Counted from the stretch's first letter, positions 32,098 to 43,561 are shown. The stretch is DNA of 64,000 nucleotides from Pseudomonas sp. B21_DOA (GCA_030544685.1 CP086683.1:496001-560000); one strand, 5' to 3'. Numbers and translations: made by a program. Notes: generated by a model from the letters alone, not told the origin.

Positions 32098-32502
32098 TTA
32101 TTGAACGGCTTCGTCATCCTGGAACTGGTCTTTCACATATTTGATCTCGGTCCGCCCGTGCGGCGCCGGCAGGCCGTCTTCGCCGAGGTTGACGAACACC
32201 ATCTTCTCGACGGTCAGGATGCTCTTGCGGGTGATCTTGTTGCGCACTTCGCAGGTCAGGGTGATCGAGGTGCGGCCGAATTCGGTGGCGGTGATGCCCA
32301 GTTCGATGATGTCGCCCTGGCGCGAGGCGCTGACGAAGTTTATTTCCGAGATGTACTTGGTCACCACACGCTGGTTGCCCAGTTGCACGATGGCGTAGAT
32401 CGCTGCTTCTTCATCGATCCAGCGCAGCAGGCTGCCGCCGAACAGGGTGCCGTTGGGGTTGAGGTCTTCGGGTTTAACCCATTTGCGGGTGTGGAAATTC
32501 AT
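32098..32502 (-). CDS. Hot-dog-fold acyl-CoA thioesterase (YciA-like)
   Basis: A 134-residue single hot-dog domain. The active-site stretch LNPNGTLFGGSLLRWIDEEA carries the catalytic acid on the helix. YISEINFVSASRQGDIIELG is the second core strand region. It hydrolyses acyl-CoA thioesters. The chain-length preference cannot be read from sequence. Divergent from ahcY across family-D repeats. Confidence 0.9.
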   Translation of the reverse strand: MNFHTRKWVKPEDLNPNGTLFGGSLLRWIDEEAAIYAIVQLGNQRVVTKYISEINFVSASRQGDIIELGITATEFGRTSITLTCEVRNKITRKSILTVEKMVFVNLGEDGLPAPHGRTEIKYVKDQFQDDEAVQ

Positions 32503-32550
32503 GGGGGCTCCTGGGTCGAGGCGTTTGAGCGTTAGGGGTATTGGCCCCCA

Positions 32551-32621
32551 GCTTCAAGTTTTCAGCTACAAGCTGCAAGTAAAAGCGGATTGGCTTTTAC
32601 TTGCCGCTTGTAGCTTGCCGC

Positions 32622-32635
<14 letters not shown>
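32551..32635. repeat. Family D repeat with a 23-base inverted repeat
   Basis: AGCTACAAGC...AAGTAAAAGC and its inverse (32564-32586 and 32593-32615) form near-perfect arms around a six-base loop. Further GCTTGCCGCTTGCCA words follow. It lies directly upstream of the ahcY promoter. Confidence 0.8.
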
Positions 32636-34223
<1,588 letters not shown>

Positions 34224-34224
34224 G

Positions 34225-34395
34225 AGCAGCTGCGAGCTTCAAGCTGCAAGCGGCAAGTAAAAGCGGTTGGTTTACTTGAGGCTTGTAGCTGTCGCTGGCT
34301 TCTTCATCGTTATTACGCAGCCGCTGGCTGCAAGCTTCAGGTACAGGATCCCGGCGCTCCGCCCTCTTGCAGCTTGAAGCTTGCAGCTTGCAGCT
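34225..34395. repeat. Family D repeat cluster between ahcY and metF
   Basis: Several AGCTTCAAGCTGCAAGC and GCTTGAAGCTTGCAGC words make an imperfect large inverted repeat. It fills nearly the whole gap. Confidence 0.8.
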
Positions 34396-34409
34396 GGAGG
34401 CCCCCTCCA

Positions 34410-35255
34410 ATGTCCCAAGACCGTCGCTACAGCTTCGAGTTTTTCCCGACCAAGACCGATGCCGGGCAAGAAAAGCTGCTCGCCACTGCCCGTCAGTTGG
34501 CCACTTACAACCCTGATTTCTTTTCCTGCACCTACGGCGCTGGCGGTTCGACCCGTGATCGCACGCTCAACACCGTGTTGCAGCTGGAAAGCGAAGTCAA
34601 AGTTCCCGCCGCTCCGCACCTGTCGTGCGTCGGTGACAGCAAGGACGATCTGCGCGGCCTGCTGAACGAATACAAGGCTGCCGGCATCAAGCGCATCGTT
34701 GCCCTGCGTGGCGACCTGCCGTCCGGCATGGGCATGACCAGCGGTGAGCTGCGTCACGCCAACGAGCTGGTGGAATTCATTCGCGAAGAAACCGCCGATC
34801 ACTTCCACATCGAAGTCGCCGCTTACCCGGAAATGCATCCACAAGCGCGCAACTACGAAGACGATCTCGCCAACTTCGTGCGCAAGGCAAAGGCCGGTGC
34901 CGACAGCGCGATCACCCAATACTTCTTCAACGCCGACAGCTATTTCTACTTCGTCGACCGTTTGCAGGCGCTGGGCGTGGATCTGCCAATCGTGCCGGGG
35001 ATCATGCCGATCACCAACTACAGCAAGCTAGCGCGCTTCTCCGATGCCTGCGGTGCGGAAATCCCGCGCTGGATCCGCAAACAACTGGAAGCCTACGGCG
35101 ACGACACGCTAAGCATTCAACGCTTTGGCGAACAAGTCGTCAGCGAAATGTGCGAACGCCTGCTGCAGGGCGGCGCACCGGGGCTGCATTTTTATTCCAT
35201 GAACCAGGCCGAACCTAGCCTGGCGATCTGGAATAACCTGAAGTTGCCGCGTTGA
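34410..35255 (+). CDS. metF: Methylenetetrahydrofolate reductase
   Basis: A 281-residue FAD enzyme that reduces 5,10-methylene-THF to 5-methyl-THF, the methyl donor for homocysteine remethylation. It starts MSQDRRYSFEFFPTKTDAGQ, with RYSFEFFPTK at the barrel entrance. SCTYGAGGSTRDRT and RIVALRGDLPSG are FAD/folate-site stretches. CTGGAGG lies before the ATG. With ahcY and metK it closes the methionine/SAM cycle. A hairpin with a T tract follows at 35295-35343. Confidence 0.97.
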   Translation: MSQDRRYSFEFFPTKTDAGQEKLLATARQLATYNPDFFSCTYGAGGSTRDRTLNTVLQLESEVKVPAAPHLSCVGDSKDDLRGLLNEYKAAGIKRIVALRGDLPSGMGMTSGELRHANELVEFIREETADHFHIEVAAYPEMHPQARNYEDDLANFVRKAKAGADSAITQYFFNADSYFYFVDRLQALGVDLPIVPGIMPITNYSKLARFSDACGAEIPRWIRKQLEAYGDDTLSIQRFGEQVVSEMCERLLQGGAPGLHFYSMNQAEPSLAIWNNLKLPR

Positions 35256-35257
35256 GG

Positions 35258-35343
35258 CAGCCGCAAGCTTCAAGTTGAAAGCTACAAGCAACAGATCGCA
35301 GCCTTCGGCGGCTCCTACAGGGGTGTCGCGGCTGCGATTTTTT
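35258..35343 (+). terminator. Family D repeat remnant plus Rho-independent terminator of metF
   Basis: 35258-35293 carries CGCAAGCTTCAAGTTGAAAG family-D sequence. ATCGCAGCC (35295-35303) then pairs with GGCTGCGAT (35330-35338), followed by a run of T to 35343. The loop holds the CTTCGGCGGCTCCTACAGG word common in pseudomonads. Confidence 0.8.
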
Positions 35344-35418
35344 GCGTTTTGAACCTCGGAACAGAGCTTGTGCAGGCACTTTCTGGCTCTTTCGGGTTTC
35401 TCGTCGTAATCTCCAGCC

Positions 35419-36231
35419 ATGCCTTTGATCACGCAGTTATTCGCCGTGCTGGTTTTTGCTTGCCTGAGCTTCGCCGCTCGGGGCGAGAAGTTGCGTATTG
35501 TCACCGAGCCCTGGGCGCCGTACGTGTACGAACAGGGCGGGCAGAATCTCGGGCTGGACTACGAAACCACCGCCATCGTGTTCAAGCGTCTGGGCATTGA
35601 AGTCGAATGGCAGTTCCTGCCGTGGAAGCGCTGCCTGTCGATGCTCGAAACCGGTCAGGCCGACGGTGCGCTGGACATCTTTCACAGCGCAGAGCGTGAC
35701 GCCACCCTGCTCTATCCCAGCGAACCGTTGTCCGACGTCGAATTCGTGATGTTCTACGCCAACGACCGGCCACATCCTTTCCGCACCCTCGAACAACTCA
35801 AAGGCCTGACCATCGGCACCTCGCCGGGTTATCTGTACAGCCCTGACTTCAGCCAGTCGGAGCTGTTTACCCGGGAGCCGGCGCCAACCCATGAAGCCAA
35901 CTTCGGCAAACTGGTACGCGGGCGTATCGACCTGCTGATTACCGATCGCCGCGTCGGTCAGCATTTGCTCGATGAGCTGAATATTCGCGATCTGATCACG
36001 GAAAACCCGACGGTTATCAGCCGTCAGAGCCAGTTTCTTGCGGTTCGGCGCAATGCCGGTATGGATTTGCTGGTGCAGCGATTCGGTGCCGAACTCAAGC
36101 GTTTCAAGCGCGAACCAGCCTACGCCGAGCTCAGCGCGCGCTATGGCGCTGCGCCCGTCGACAATGCCTCACTGCGCTCAGCCACGGGCAGCGGCAAAAC
36201 CGTTGAGCAGCAGGAAAGCAGCGCGCAGTGA
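35419..36231 (+). CDS. Periplasmic solute-binding protein, SBP_bac_3 family
   Basis: A 270-residue precursor with a signal peptide (about 20 residues, ending SFAARG). The body is a polar-amino-acid-type binding fold: EKLRIVTEPWAPYVYEQGGQ, LGLDYETTAIVFKRLGIEVE, WQFLPWKRCLSMLETGQADG. The C-terminal 30 residues are a polar Ser/Gln/Lys-rich extension. No permease or ATPase neighbours exist, as with the paralogue at 7169-7906. The ligand is unknown. Confidence 0.87.
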   Translation: MPLITQLFAVLVFACLSFAARGEKLRIVTEPWAPYVYEQGGQNLGLDYETTAIVFKRLGIEVEWQFLPWKRCLSMLETGQADGALDIFHSAERDATLLYPSEPLSDVEFVMFYANDRPHPFRTLEQLKGLTIGTSPGYLYSPDFSQSELFTREPAPTHEANFGKLVRGRIDLLITDRRVGQHLLDELNIRDLITENPTVISRQSQFLAVRRNAGMDLLVQRFGAELKRFKREPAYAELSARYGAAPVDNASLRSATGSGKTVEQQESSAQ

Positions 36232-36452
36232 TTGCTCTGTTATACTCCGGCGTTCCCGCCAGGCTCACGCCCGGACGCCCGGAACCGTAACAGGCCTCTC
36301 GACCCGCTACAGCGCAGCTTCCAGCCCGCGCGAGCGCTCCTGACGTGCCTTCGGAACCGCCGCTGGACCGGACGGGATTGCGTCCTCTTAAACGTGATTC
36401 GCGCCAGGCAAGACTCCCATTGGGCCAAGCCCTAACTAAAACAGGATTACTC
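36232..36452 (+). promoter_or_regulatory. Long GC-rich leader of rhlE
   Basis: 221 bases separate the preceding stop from the rhlE ATG. A -10-like TATACT sits at 36241-36246, which would give a 5' leader of about 200 bases. The leader has several short GC stems and no repeat family member. Long leaders are common on cold-shock DEAD-box genes. The role here is inferred only. Confidence 0.45.
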
Positions 36453-38320
36453 ATGTCCTTTGCTTCCCTCGGTCTCTCCGAGGCTTTAGTCCGTGCCATC
36501 GAAGATGCGGGCTATACCGAGCCTACTCCGGTGCAACAGCGGGCCATTCCCGCCGTGTTGCAAGGTCGCGACCTGATGGTTGCGGCTCAGACAGGTACCG
36601 GTAAAACCGGCGGTTTCGCCCTCCCGATTCTGGAGCGGTTGTTCCCCAACGGTCACCCGGACAAATCCCAGCGTCACGGCCCGCGCCAACCGCGCGTACT
36701 GGTCCTGACCCCGACCCGCGAACTCGCGGCCCAGGTGCACGAGAGCTTCAAGATCTACGCCCGTGACCTGAAATTCGTCAGCGCCTGCATCTTCGGCGGC
36801 GTCGGCATGAACCCGCAGGTCCAGGCCATGTCCCGTGGCGTTGACGTCCTCGTCGCCTGCCCGGGTCGCTTGCTCGACCTCGCCGGCCAGGGCAGTGTCG
36901 ATCTGTCCCACGTGGAAATCCTCGTTCTCGACGAAGCCGACCGCATGCTCGACATGGGTTTTGTGCACGACGTGAAAAAGTTCTCGCGCGTCTGCCGGCC
37001 AAGCGTCAGAACCTGCTGTTCTCGGCAACGTTCTCGAAAGACATCACCGACCTCGCCGGCAAACTGCTGCACAACCCGGAGCGCATCGAAGTCACGCCGC
37101 CGAACACCACGGTCGAGCGCATCGAACAACGCGTGTTCCGCCTGCCCGCCAGCCACAAACGTGCGCTGCTGGCGCACCTGATCACCGCTGGCGCGTGGGA
37201 ACAGGTGCTGGTCTTCACCCGCACCAAGCACGGCGCCAACCGTCTCGCTGAATACCTGGACAAACACGGCCTGCCGGCTGTAGCGATCCACGGCAACAAG
37301 AGCCAGAACGCCCGCACCAAAGCCCTGGCCGACTTTAAGGCCGGCGAAGTGCGCATTCTGGTTGCCACCGACATTGCTGCTCGGGGTCTGGACATTGATC
37401 AGTTGCCGCATGTGGTCAACTTCGAGCTGCCGAACGTCGATGAAGACTATGTGCACCGTATCGGTCGTACCGGCCGTGCCGGTCGTTCGGGCGAGGCGAT
37501 CTCGCTGGTCGCGCCGGACGAAGAAAAACTGCTGAAAAGCATCGAGCGCATGACCAGGCAGAAGATTGCCGACGGCGATCTGATGGGCTTCGACTCCAGC
37601 ACCATCGAAGCCGAGAAGCCGGAAGCCCGCGAGCGTCCCGACATCCGCAACCCGCGCAATTCCCGTGGCCCACGTGGCGATGGCCCGAATGGCGGCGGCG
37701 GTGGCGGCGGTCGCAAGGACAAAGGCAAAGACAAGGGCAAGGAAAAACCGGCCGGTGAACGTGGCGAGCGCCCTGCCCGTCAACAGAAACCGCGCGAAGG
37801 CACCCCGAGCCGCGACCAGCGCCCAAGCCAGCCACCACGTGCAGCGGCTGATCGTGCTCCGGACGAATTCCTCGACGACGATATCGATAACTTCGGTAAC
37901 CGCGTCGACTACGTGCCGAAAGCCGCTCCTGCCGGTGGCCGTGGCCGTCGTCCGGGCGCACCGGCCCAAGGCTCAGGCACTGGCGCACCGCGCGGCGGTC
38001 AGCCACAGGGTCGCCAGAACGGTCCGCGCAACAGCAACGGCTCGAGCACCGGCACGCCACCGGCCAAACGCAGCGGCCCGCGCAATGGCGCTCCGCGTGA
38101 CGGTCAGGGTCGTCGTGACGAATCCGCGCCGCGCAACCGCCGTCCGGCCCGTGACGATCAGCCACGCAGCGAACCGGCCGTGCAGAACCCGCGCAGCAAC
38201 GGTCCGAAGATCATGCACAAGGAATCGAAAGCCGACCGCTTCCCGACGCCTGAACAGCTCGATCAACTGCCAAGCCGCCCGCGTGGCGAGAAACCGGCTT
38301 TGCTGACCCGCAATCGCTGA
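36453..38320 (+). pseudogene. rhlE: DEAD-box RNA helicase RhlE, frameshifted
   Basis: The restored protein is 622 residues starting [20 protein letters not shown]. The helicase core (about 1-375) has [23 protein letters not shown] and [11 protein letters not shown] long basic tail (about 400-622) rich in Arg, Gly, Pro and Asn is the RNA-binding extension typical of Pseudomonas RhlE. The frame breaks at 36975-36979, where a run of A is one base short. Adding A gives [20 protein letters not shown]. RhlE acts in RNA turnover and cold adaptation. A terminator follows. Confidence 0.92.
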
Positions 38321-38336
38321 GTTTCAAGCCGCCATG

Positions 38337-38375
38337 AAAAATGCCCCGACTCGAAAGAGCCGGGGCATTTTTTTG
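38337..38375 (+). terminator. Rho-independent terminator of rhlE
   Basis: ATGCCCCG/CGGGGCAT stem with an inner CTC-GAAA-GAG tetraloop, followed by seven T. AAAA precedes it, so it may work in both directions. Confidence 0.92.
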
Positions 38376-38405
38376 ACTTGTGAAAATCGCAAGATCACTC
38401 AGATC

Positions 38406-38497
38406 CCTGTGGGAGCGAGCTTGCTCGCGAAAGCGGTGCGTCATTCAACAAATCAAGTGATTGACCTGACGCCTTCGCGAGCAAGCTCGCTCCCATA
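38406..38497. repeat. REP-type inverted pair (family B)
   Basis: TGTGGGAGCGAGCTTGCTCG and the inverse arm are separated by about 40 bases, between the two terminators of convergent genes. Confidence 0.88.
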
Positions 38498-38532
38498 GGT
38501 TTTCAGTGACGCGAAGTGATGTATCAGACAAT

Positions 38533-38569
38533 AAAAAACGCCCCCGGCCTTGCGACCGGGGGCGTTTTT
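38533..38569 (-). terminator. Rho-independent terminator of the yceI unit
   Basis: AAAAACGCCCCCGG and CCGGGGGCGTTTTT pair around an eight-base loop, 17 bases past the yceI stop. The A/T flanks make it bidirectional. Confidence 0.92.
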
Positions 38570-38585
38570 CATGTGGCGGCGAAAT

Positions 38586-39164
38586 TTATTTCGCTTTCAC
38601 ACCTTCAAACGAAACATACAACTCGACCGCATCGGACTTCGGACCGAGGTCTTTCTGCTTGCCGAAATCGGAACGCTTGATGGTGGTGGTGCCTTCGAAG
38701 CCGGCACGGTAGCCGCCCCATGGATCCTTGCCTTCGCCCAGGAAGGTGGCCTTGACGACAACTGGCTTGGTCACGCCCAGCAGGGTCAGGTCGCCGGTCA
38801 CGTCAGCGGTGTTGGCACCGGTGGATTTGACGCTGGTGGAAACGAAAGTGGCCTTGCCGAATTTGCTGGCGTTGAGGAAGTCAGCGCTGGCGATGTGCTT
38901 GTCGCGCTCGGCGTGGTTGGTGAACACGCTGGCAGTGTTCACGTTGAATTCGATCTTGCTGTCTTCAGGCTTGGCAGCGTCGAAGCTGAACTTGCCGTCG
39001 ATGTCCTTGAAGGTACCGGTGATGTAGCTGTAGCCCAGGTGGCTGATCTTGAAGTCGACGAAGGCGTGCTGGCCTTCCTTGTCTACTACGTAGTCAGCAG
39101 CCATTACGTTGGCGGACAGCACGGCGGAACCGATTGCCAGAGCGGCCAGAGTCTTTTTCAACAT
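38586..39164 (-). CDS. yceI: YceI family periplasmic protein
   Basis: A 192-residue precursor with a signal peptide ending SANVMA (23 residues). It is a lipocalin-like beta barrel that binds isoprenoid-type lipids: [30 protein letters not shown] core strands, [20 protein letters not shown]. The start is ATG 39164. It lies 31 bases downstream of a cytochrome b561 gene, the usual pairing for YceI, pointing to electron transfer involving a lipid quinone. That role is inferred from context. Confidence 0.93.
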   Translation of the reverse strand: MLKKTLAALAIGSAVLSANVMAADYVVDKEGQHAFVDFKISHLGYSYITGTFKDIDGKFSFDAAKPEDSKIEFNVNTASVFTNHAERDKHIASADFLNASKFGKATFVSTSVKSTGANTADVTGDLTLLGVTKPVVVKATFLGEGKDPWGGYRAGFEGTTTIKRSDFGKQKDLGPKSDAVELYVSFEGVKAK

Positions 39165-39195
39165 GCTTTCTTTTCCTTTGAGTCGAGGTTGAATT

Positions 39196-39747
39196 TCAGG
39201 CTTTGCGACCGAGCATTCGAGTGAGGGTCGCATCACGATCGATAAAGTGGTGCTTCAATGCTGCCAACGCATGGAGACCGGAAAAAATTACCAGTGCCCA
39301 CGCCAGCCACAGATGAATCACCCCAGCGGTATCTGCCTGATCCGGTAGTCCGGAGAGCAGAGCAGGGACTTCAAACAGGCCAAACACCGGGATCCCGACA
39401 CCGTCTGCGGTGGAAATCAGGTAACCGGCAATCATCACAGCGAACAGCGCCAGATACAGAAACCCGTGGCCGAACTTGGCGCCGATACGGGTCATGCGGC
39501 TGTAGCTTTGCAGCGTAGAAGGCGGTGGGCTGATGAAGCGCCACAGCACCCGCAACAGCATCACACCGAGCAGCACCAGACCGATGCTCTTGTGCAGGTC
39601 CGGCGCGTCTTTGCGCCAGGTGCTGTAGTAATCCAGCCCGACCATCCACAAACCCAGCGCGAACAGCCCGAAGACCGCCAGCGCCACGCCCCAGTGCATG
39701 AAGATGCTGACCCAACCATAGCGCGAAGAAGAGTTACGTAGCTGCAT
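39196..39747 (-). CDS. Cytochrome b561 (CybB-like)
   Basis: A 183-residue inner-membrane dihaem cytochrome with four helices, starting [20 protein letters not shown]. Candidate haem ligands are His in FMHWG, in DLHKSIGLV and in the last helix region [12 protein letters not shown]. It moves electrons between quinol and partners, possibly superoxide. First gene of a cybB-yceI operon. Confidence 0.9.
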   Translation of the reverse strand: MQLRNSSSRYGWVSIFMHWGVALAVFGLFALGLWMVGLDYYSTWRKDAPDLHKSIGLVLLGVMLLRVLWRFISPPPSTLQSYSRMTRIGAKFGHGFLYLALFAVMIAGYLISTADGVGIPVFGLFEVPALLSGLPDQADTAGVIHLWLAWALVIFSGLHALAALKHHFIDRDATLTRMLGRKA

Positions 39748-39779
39748 TGCCCAAATCCTGTGAGAACTGCGAACCAAGA

Positions 39780-40092
39780 CTAGCGAGTTATCTATCGAAT
39801 TAAAGCGGAAAATTTTGCTTTGAAATATCGAGAAATACGATCAAGAGTCTGGAAGTGGCGTGTTAAGGAAAGATTAAAGGCAAAAGTGTGGCGGGATGTT
39901 GTTGCAAGGCATTGGAATCGGAATGCCTGCGCCGGCCCTTCGCGAGCAAGCCCGCTCCCACAGTGATTGCATTCCAACTGAGGAAACACGGTCAAATGTG
40001 GGAGCAAGGCCACTCCCACAGCGATTGCATTCCAACAAGAAACACGGTCAAAGGTGGGAGCGGGCTTGCTCGCGAAAGCGGTCTCGGAGGCA
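39780..40092. repeat. AT-rich stretch and triple REP cluster
   Basis: 39780-39900 is unusually AT-rich and may hold the cytochrome b561 promoter, but no clear boxes are visible. 39939-40080 holds three REP-related arms: TTCGCGAGCAAGCCCGCTCC, a degenerate middle TGTGGGAGCAAGGCCACTCC, and GTGGGAGCGGGCTTGCTCGC. They are spaced by near-repeats of CAGTGATTGCATTCCAAC. Confidence 0.8.
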
Positions 40093-40122
40093 AAAAAGCG
40101 CGGCGTAAAAGCCGCGCTTTTT
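40093..40122 (-). terminator. Rho-independent terminator of the amine oxidase gene
   Basis: AAAAAGCGCGGC and GCCGCGCTTTTT pair around GTAAAA, 16 bases past the stop of the minus-strand gene. Confidence 0.92.
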
Positions 40123-40137
40123 CATTCACCGCAAGGC

Positions 40138-41907
40138 TTACTGCGCCTTGGTCTCGGTCGTCGCTGCTGGCTTGGCCGCTGGCTTCTTCGCCGGTTCAGC
40201 CTTTTTTGCTGCGGGTTTGGCAGCCGGCTTTTTCGTATCGGTTTTGGCTGCAGGCTTCTTCGCCGCAGGCTTGGTCGCTGCTTTCTTTGCCGGCTCGGCT
40301 TTTACCGGGGCCGCTGGCTTCGGTGCTTCCACCGGCGCTGGCGCAGGTGCCGGGGTCGGTGCAGGCGCTGGAGCGACCGGAGCAGGTGCTGGCTCTGGCG
40401 CTTTCGCAGGCTCAGGCTTTTTCTCGTCATCCGAACCGCCGAAGAGGTTAGTGAAGAAGTTGCCCTTCTTCGCCGCCACCGCGCCCGCTGCGCCTGCCGC
40501 TGCTGCAGCCGGAACCACTTTGACCGGTTCGAACGACTTGCCGGCCGCCAGATCTTCAACCTGGCTGGCCGCGCGCTGGCCGGTGCGCAGTGCGCCTTCC
40601 AGAGTGCCCGGGTACAAGGTGTCGGTGTGTTCGCCGGCGAACGCCACGCGTTGCAGCGGACGTTCCCACAGGCGCCAGAACTTGCTGATCTGCCCCGGGC
40701 CGTAAGCCAGGTAGGCGCCGCCCATCGACGGGTCGGTGCTGTAGCGACGGATTTCATAACCGGTGAACGAGCCACGGGCCTGTGGATAAAACGCGTGCAG
40801 ACGGATCAGCACCTGATCGACCATCTGCTTGTCGCCGAATGCCTGCATCACACGGGCGTTGTCGCCGGACAGGTTGATCACCACGTTGGCGCCGCCCTTC
40901 AGCGCCGGTTCGATCCAGAGCATGCCTAAACCTGCGTTGCTGTAGATCTCGCCGGACATGCGCGATTTGCTTTCCCACACTGGCGTCTTGAACTTCAGCA
41001 TGATCTGGTCGCGCCAGCCGTAGTTGGTGCCCTTGATCGCCGCCAGATGCTGGGCATCCAGCGCCGGGGTCAGCGAGATCTTGTTCAGTGCGCGCAACGG
41101 CACCGCCAGCACCACGTAGTCAGCCTGATAGCCGACGCTGCCGACTTTGACGGTCACGCCGTCCTTGTCCTGGATGATGGCCGAGACCGGCGAGCTGGTC
41201 TTGATGGTCTTGATCTGTTTGACGAAGGCCTGGGCCAGTACCTGGCTGCCGCCGACCAGACGCGAGGCGCGCAGGTCGCGGTCGGAAACGCCGCGATAGA
41301 CGCGGTTCTGCTGAGCGAAATACAGCAGCGACAGACGCGAAGGTTCGTCGTAGTGGGTGCGGATGTCCTGGTTGATCAACTGACGCGCGGTGGCCGGCAG
41401 GTTCTGCTTGTCGAGCCAGCTCGATACGGTGATCTGATCCAGCGCATGCAGGGTGGCAGTCGCCGCCGGGTTCTGCGGATCGTCGATCGAGCGCGCCAGA
41501 TCGTCGAGGGTCTTCTGGTAGCGCTTGAGTGCGTCGGCGGTGGCTGGCTGCTTGGTGGCCAGATCGGTAGCGGAGAAATAATCACCGTCGATCAGATAGC
41601 TCGGCGTACGCACGAATTCCGGCGCCGGCGTGGTGCCGAGCTTGAAGGTCGACACGTACTTGTTCAGCACCGGCTGGGTCTTATCGTTGCCGATCCACTC
41701 GCTGGTGGCCATGCCCGAGCGACCGCCCAGGCTCGGTTTGGCTTCCAGCAGGGTGACCTGCCAGCCCTTGTTCTGCAGCTCGTAAGCAGCGGTCAGACCC
41801 GAGAGGCCGCCGCCGATCACGATTGCGGTTTTATCCTTGGCCAGCGCCGTAACGCTGAACAGCCCCAACATCACCAGCGCACAGGCGCGCAGCCAACCGA
41901 CAGACAT
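40138..41907 (-). CDS. Flavin monoamine oxidase-family protein with a K/P/A-rich tail
   Basis: A 589-residue precursor with a signal peptide (about 23 residues, ending VTALA). FAD-binding AIVIGGGLSGLTAAYELQNK comes next. The amine-oxidase body extends to about residue 465, with LEAKPSLGGRSG and the C-terminal FAD contact RVAFAGEHTDTLYPGTLEGA. The last 94 residues (about 496-589) are Pro/Ala/Lys repeats: PAPAPVAPAP, then KPAAKKPAAK-type units resembling AlgP or histone H1 tails. The oxidase domain may deaminate amines in the periplasm. The tail role is unknown. Confidence 0.88.
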   Translation of the reverse strand: MSVGWLRACALVMLGLFSVTALAKDKTAIVIGGGLSGLTAAYELQNKGWQVTLLEAKPSLGGRSGMATSEWIGNDKTQPVLNKYVSTFKLGTTPAPEFVRTPSYLIDGDYFSATDLATKQPATADALKRYQKTLDDLARSIDDPQNPAATATLHALDQITVSSWLDKQNLPATARQLINQDIRTHYDEPSRLSLLYFAQQNRVYRGVSDRDLRASRLVGGSQVLAQAFVKQIKTIKTSSPVSAIIQDKDGVTVKVGSVGYQADYVVLAVPLRALNKISLTPALDAQHLAAIKGTNYGWRDQIMLKFKTPVWESKSRMSGEIYSNAGLGMLWIEPALKGGANVVINLSGDNARVMQAFGDKQMVDQVLIRLHAFYPQARGSFTGYEIRRYSTDPSMGGAYLAYGPGQISKFWRLWERPLQRVAFAGEHTDTLYPGTLEGALRTGQRAASQVEDLAAGKSFEPVKVVPAAAAAGAAGAVAAKKGNFFTNLFGGSDDEKKPEPAKAPEPAPAPVAPAPAPTPAPAPAPVEAPKPAAPVKAEPAKKAATKPAAKKPAAKTDTKKPAAKPAAKKAEPAKKPAAKPAATTETKAQ

Positions 41908-42128
41908 TCAGCGAACTCCGGAAAAACAGGTGGGAAAAGCAGTTTGCGAGCCAGACGACTCAAAGAACCGCGAAGAATACGTTAGCCATCAAAACGCCGC
42001 CAGCGACGTCTATCGGCTCAGACAAAGTAGCTCAATCGACACAATGGGTTGTTCCCGCGCGATGCATTGCATAGGCTTGCGCGATTGTTCGCCCGCGCCT
42101 GACGCGAGCCGCCTCGAGGAGACTGTAA

Positions 42129-43535
42129 ATGGGCCTGAATAACCAGTGGATGCAACGCGATCTTGCGGTGTTGTGGCATCCCTGCACCCAGATGAAAGAC
42201 CACGAACAGCTGCCGCTGATCCCGATCAAGCGCGGCGAAGGCGTCTGGCTCGAAGACTTCGAAGGCAAGCGCTACCTCGACGCGGTCAGCTCCTGGTGGG
42301 TCAACGTGTTCGGCCATGCCAACCCACGCATCAACCAGCGCATCAAGGATCAGGTCGATCAACTCGAACACGTGATCCTTGCCGGTTTCAGCCACCAACC
42401 GGTAATCGAGCTGTCCGAGCGTCTGGTGAAAATGACCCCGCAAGGCTTGAACCGAGTGTTCTACGCCGATAACGGTTCGTCCTGCATCGAAGTCGCACTG
42501 AAGATGAGCTTTCACTACTGGCTCAATCGCGGCCAGCCAAACAAGAAGCGCTTCGTCACCCTGACCAACAGCTACCACGGTGAAACCATGGCAGCGATGG
42601 CGGTCGGCGATGTGCCGCTGTTCACCGAGACCTACAAAGCCCTGCTGATGGACACCATCAAGGTGCCGAGCCCGGATTGCTATCTGCGCCCCGACGGCAT
42701 GAGCTGGGAAGAACACTCGCGCAACATGTTTGCCGCCATGGAACAGACCCTGGCGCAAAACCATGACAGCGTCGCGGCGGTGATCGTCGAGCCGCTGATT
42801 CAGGGCGCCGGCGGCATGCGCATGTATCACCCGGTTTATCTCAAGCTGCTGCGCGAGGCCTGCGACCGCTACGGCGTGCACCTGATTCACGATGAAATCG
42901 CCGTCGGCTTCGGTCGCACCGGGACGATGTTCGCCTGCGAACAGGCCGGCATCCGCCCGGACTTCCTCTGCCTGTCGAAAGCCCTGACCGGCGGCTATCT
43001 GCCGCTGGCAGCGTGCCTGACCACCGATGAGGTCTACAGCGCGTTCTACGACGACTACCCGACCCTGCGCGCCTTCCTCCACTCGCACAGCTACACCGGT
43101 AACCCGCTGGCGTGCGCGGCAGCATTGGCGACGCTGGATATCTTCGAGCAGGACAACGTCATCGAGAACAACCAGGCGCTGGCTCAGCGCATGGCCTCGG
43201 CGACCGCGCATCTGTTCGATCACCCCAACGTCTCCGAAGTGCGCCAGACCGGCATGGTCCTGGCGATCGAGATGGTCAAGGATAAAGCCACGAAAGAGGC
43301 CTACCCTTGGCAGGAGCGTCGCGGTTTGAAGGTGTTCCAGCATGCGCTGGAGCGAGGCGCGTTGCTGCGGCCGCTGGGCAGCGTGGTGTATTTCCTGCCG
43401 CCGTATGTGATCACCCCGGAGCAGATCGATTTCCTTGCTGAGGTGGCTAGCGAAGGTATCGACATTGCTACGCGTGACAGCGTCAGCGTGGCGGTGCCGA
43501 AAGACTTCCACCCGGGATTTCGCGATCCGGGCTGA
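42129..43535 (+). CDS. bioA: Adenosylmethionine-8-amino-7-oxononanoate aminotransferase
   Basis: A 468-residue class III PLP aminotransferase of biotin synthesis (KAPA to DAPA using SAM as amino donor). WHPCTQMKDHEQLPLIPIKR near the N-terminus is BioA-specific. LIHDEIAVGFGRTGTMFACE holds the PLP Asp, and CLSKALTGGYLPLA the Schiff-base Lys. CGAGGAGA precedes the ATG. It stands apart from bioBFCD, as is common in pseudomonads, and it consumes SAM. Confidence 0.95.
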   Translation: MGLNNQWMQRDLAVLWHPCTQMKDHEQLPLIPIKRGEGVWLEDFEGKRYLDAVSSWWVNVFGHANPRINQRIKDQVDQLEHVILAGFSHQPVIELSERLVKMTPQGLNRVFYADNGSSCIEVALKMSFHYWLNRGQPNKKRFVTLTNSYHGETMAAMAVGDVPLFTETYKALLMDTIKVPSPDCYLRPDGMSWEEHSRNMFAAMEQTLAQNHDSVAAVIVEPLIQGAGGMRMYHPVYLKLLREACDRYGVHLIHDEIAVGFGRTGTMFACEQAGIRPDFLCLSKALTGGYLPLAACLTTDEVYSAFYDDYPTLRAFLHSHSYTGNPLACAAALATLDIFEQDNVIENNQALAQRMASATAHLFDHPNVSEVRQTGMVLAIEMVKDKATKEAYPWQERRGLKVFQHALERGALLRPLGSVVYFLPPYVITPEQIDFLAEVASEGIDIATRDSVSVAVPKDFHPGFRDPG

Positions 43536-43561
43536 TCGATACCAAAGGTTTGAGAAGGACC

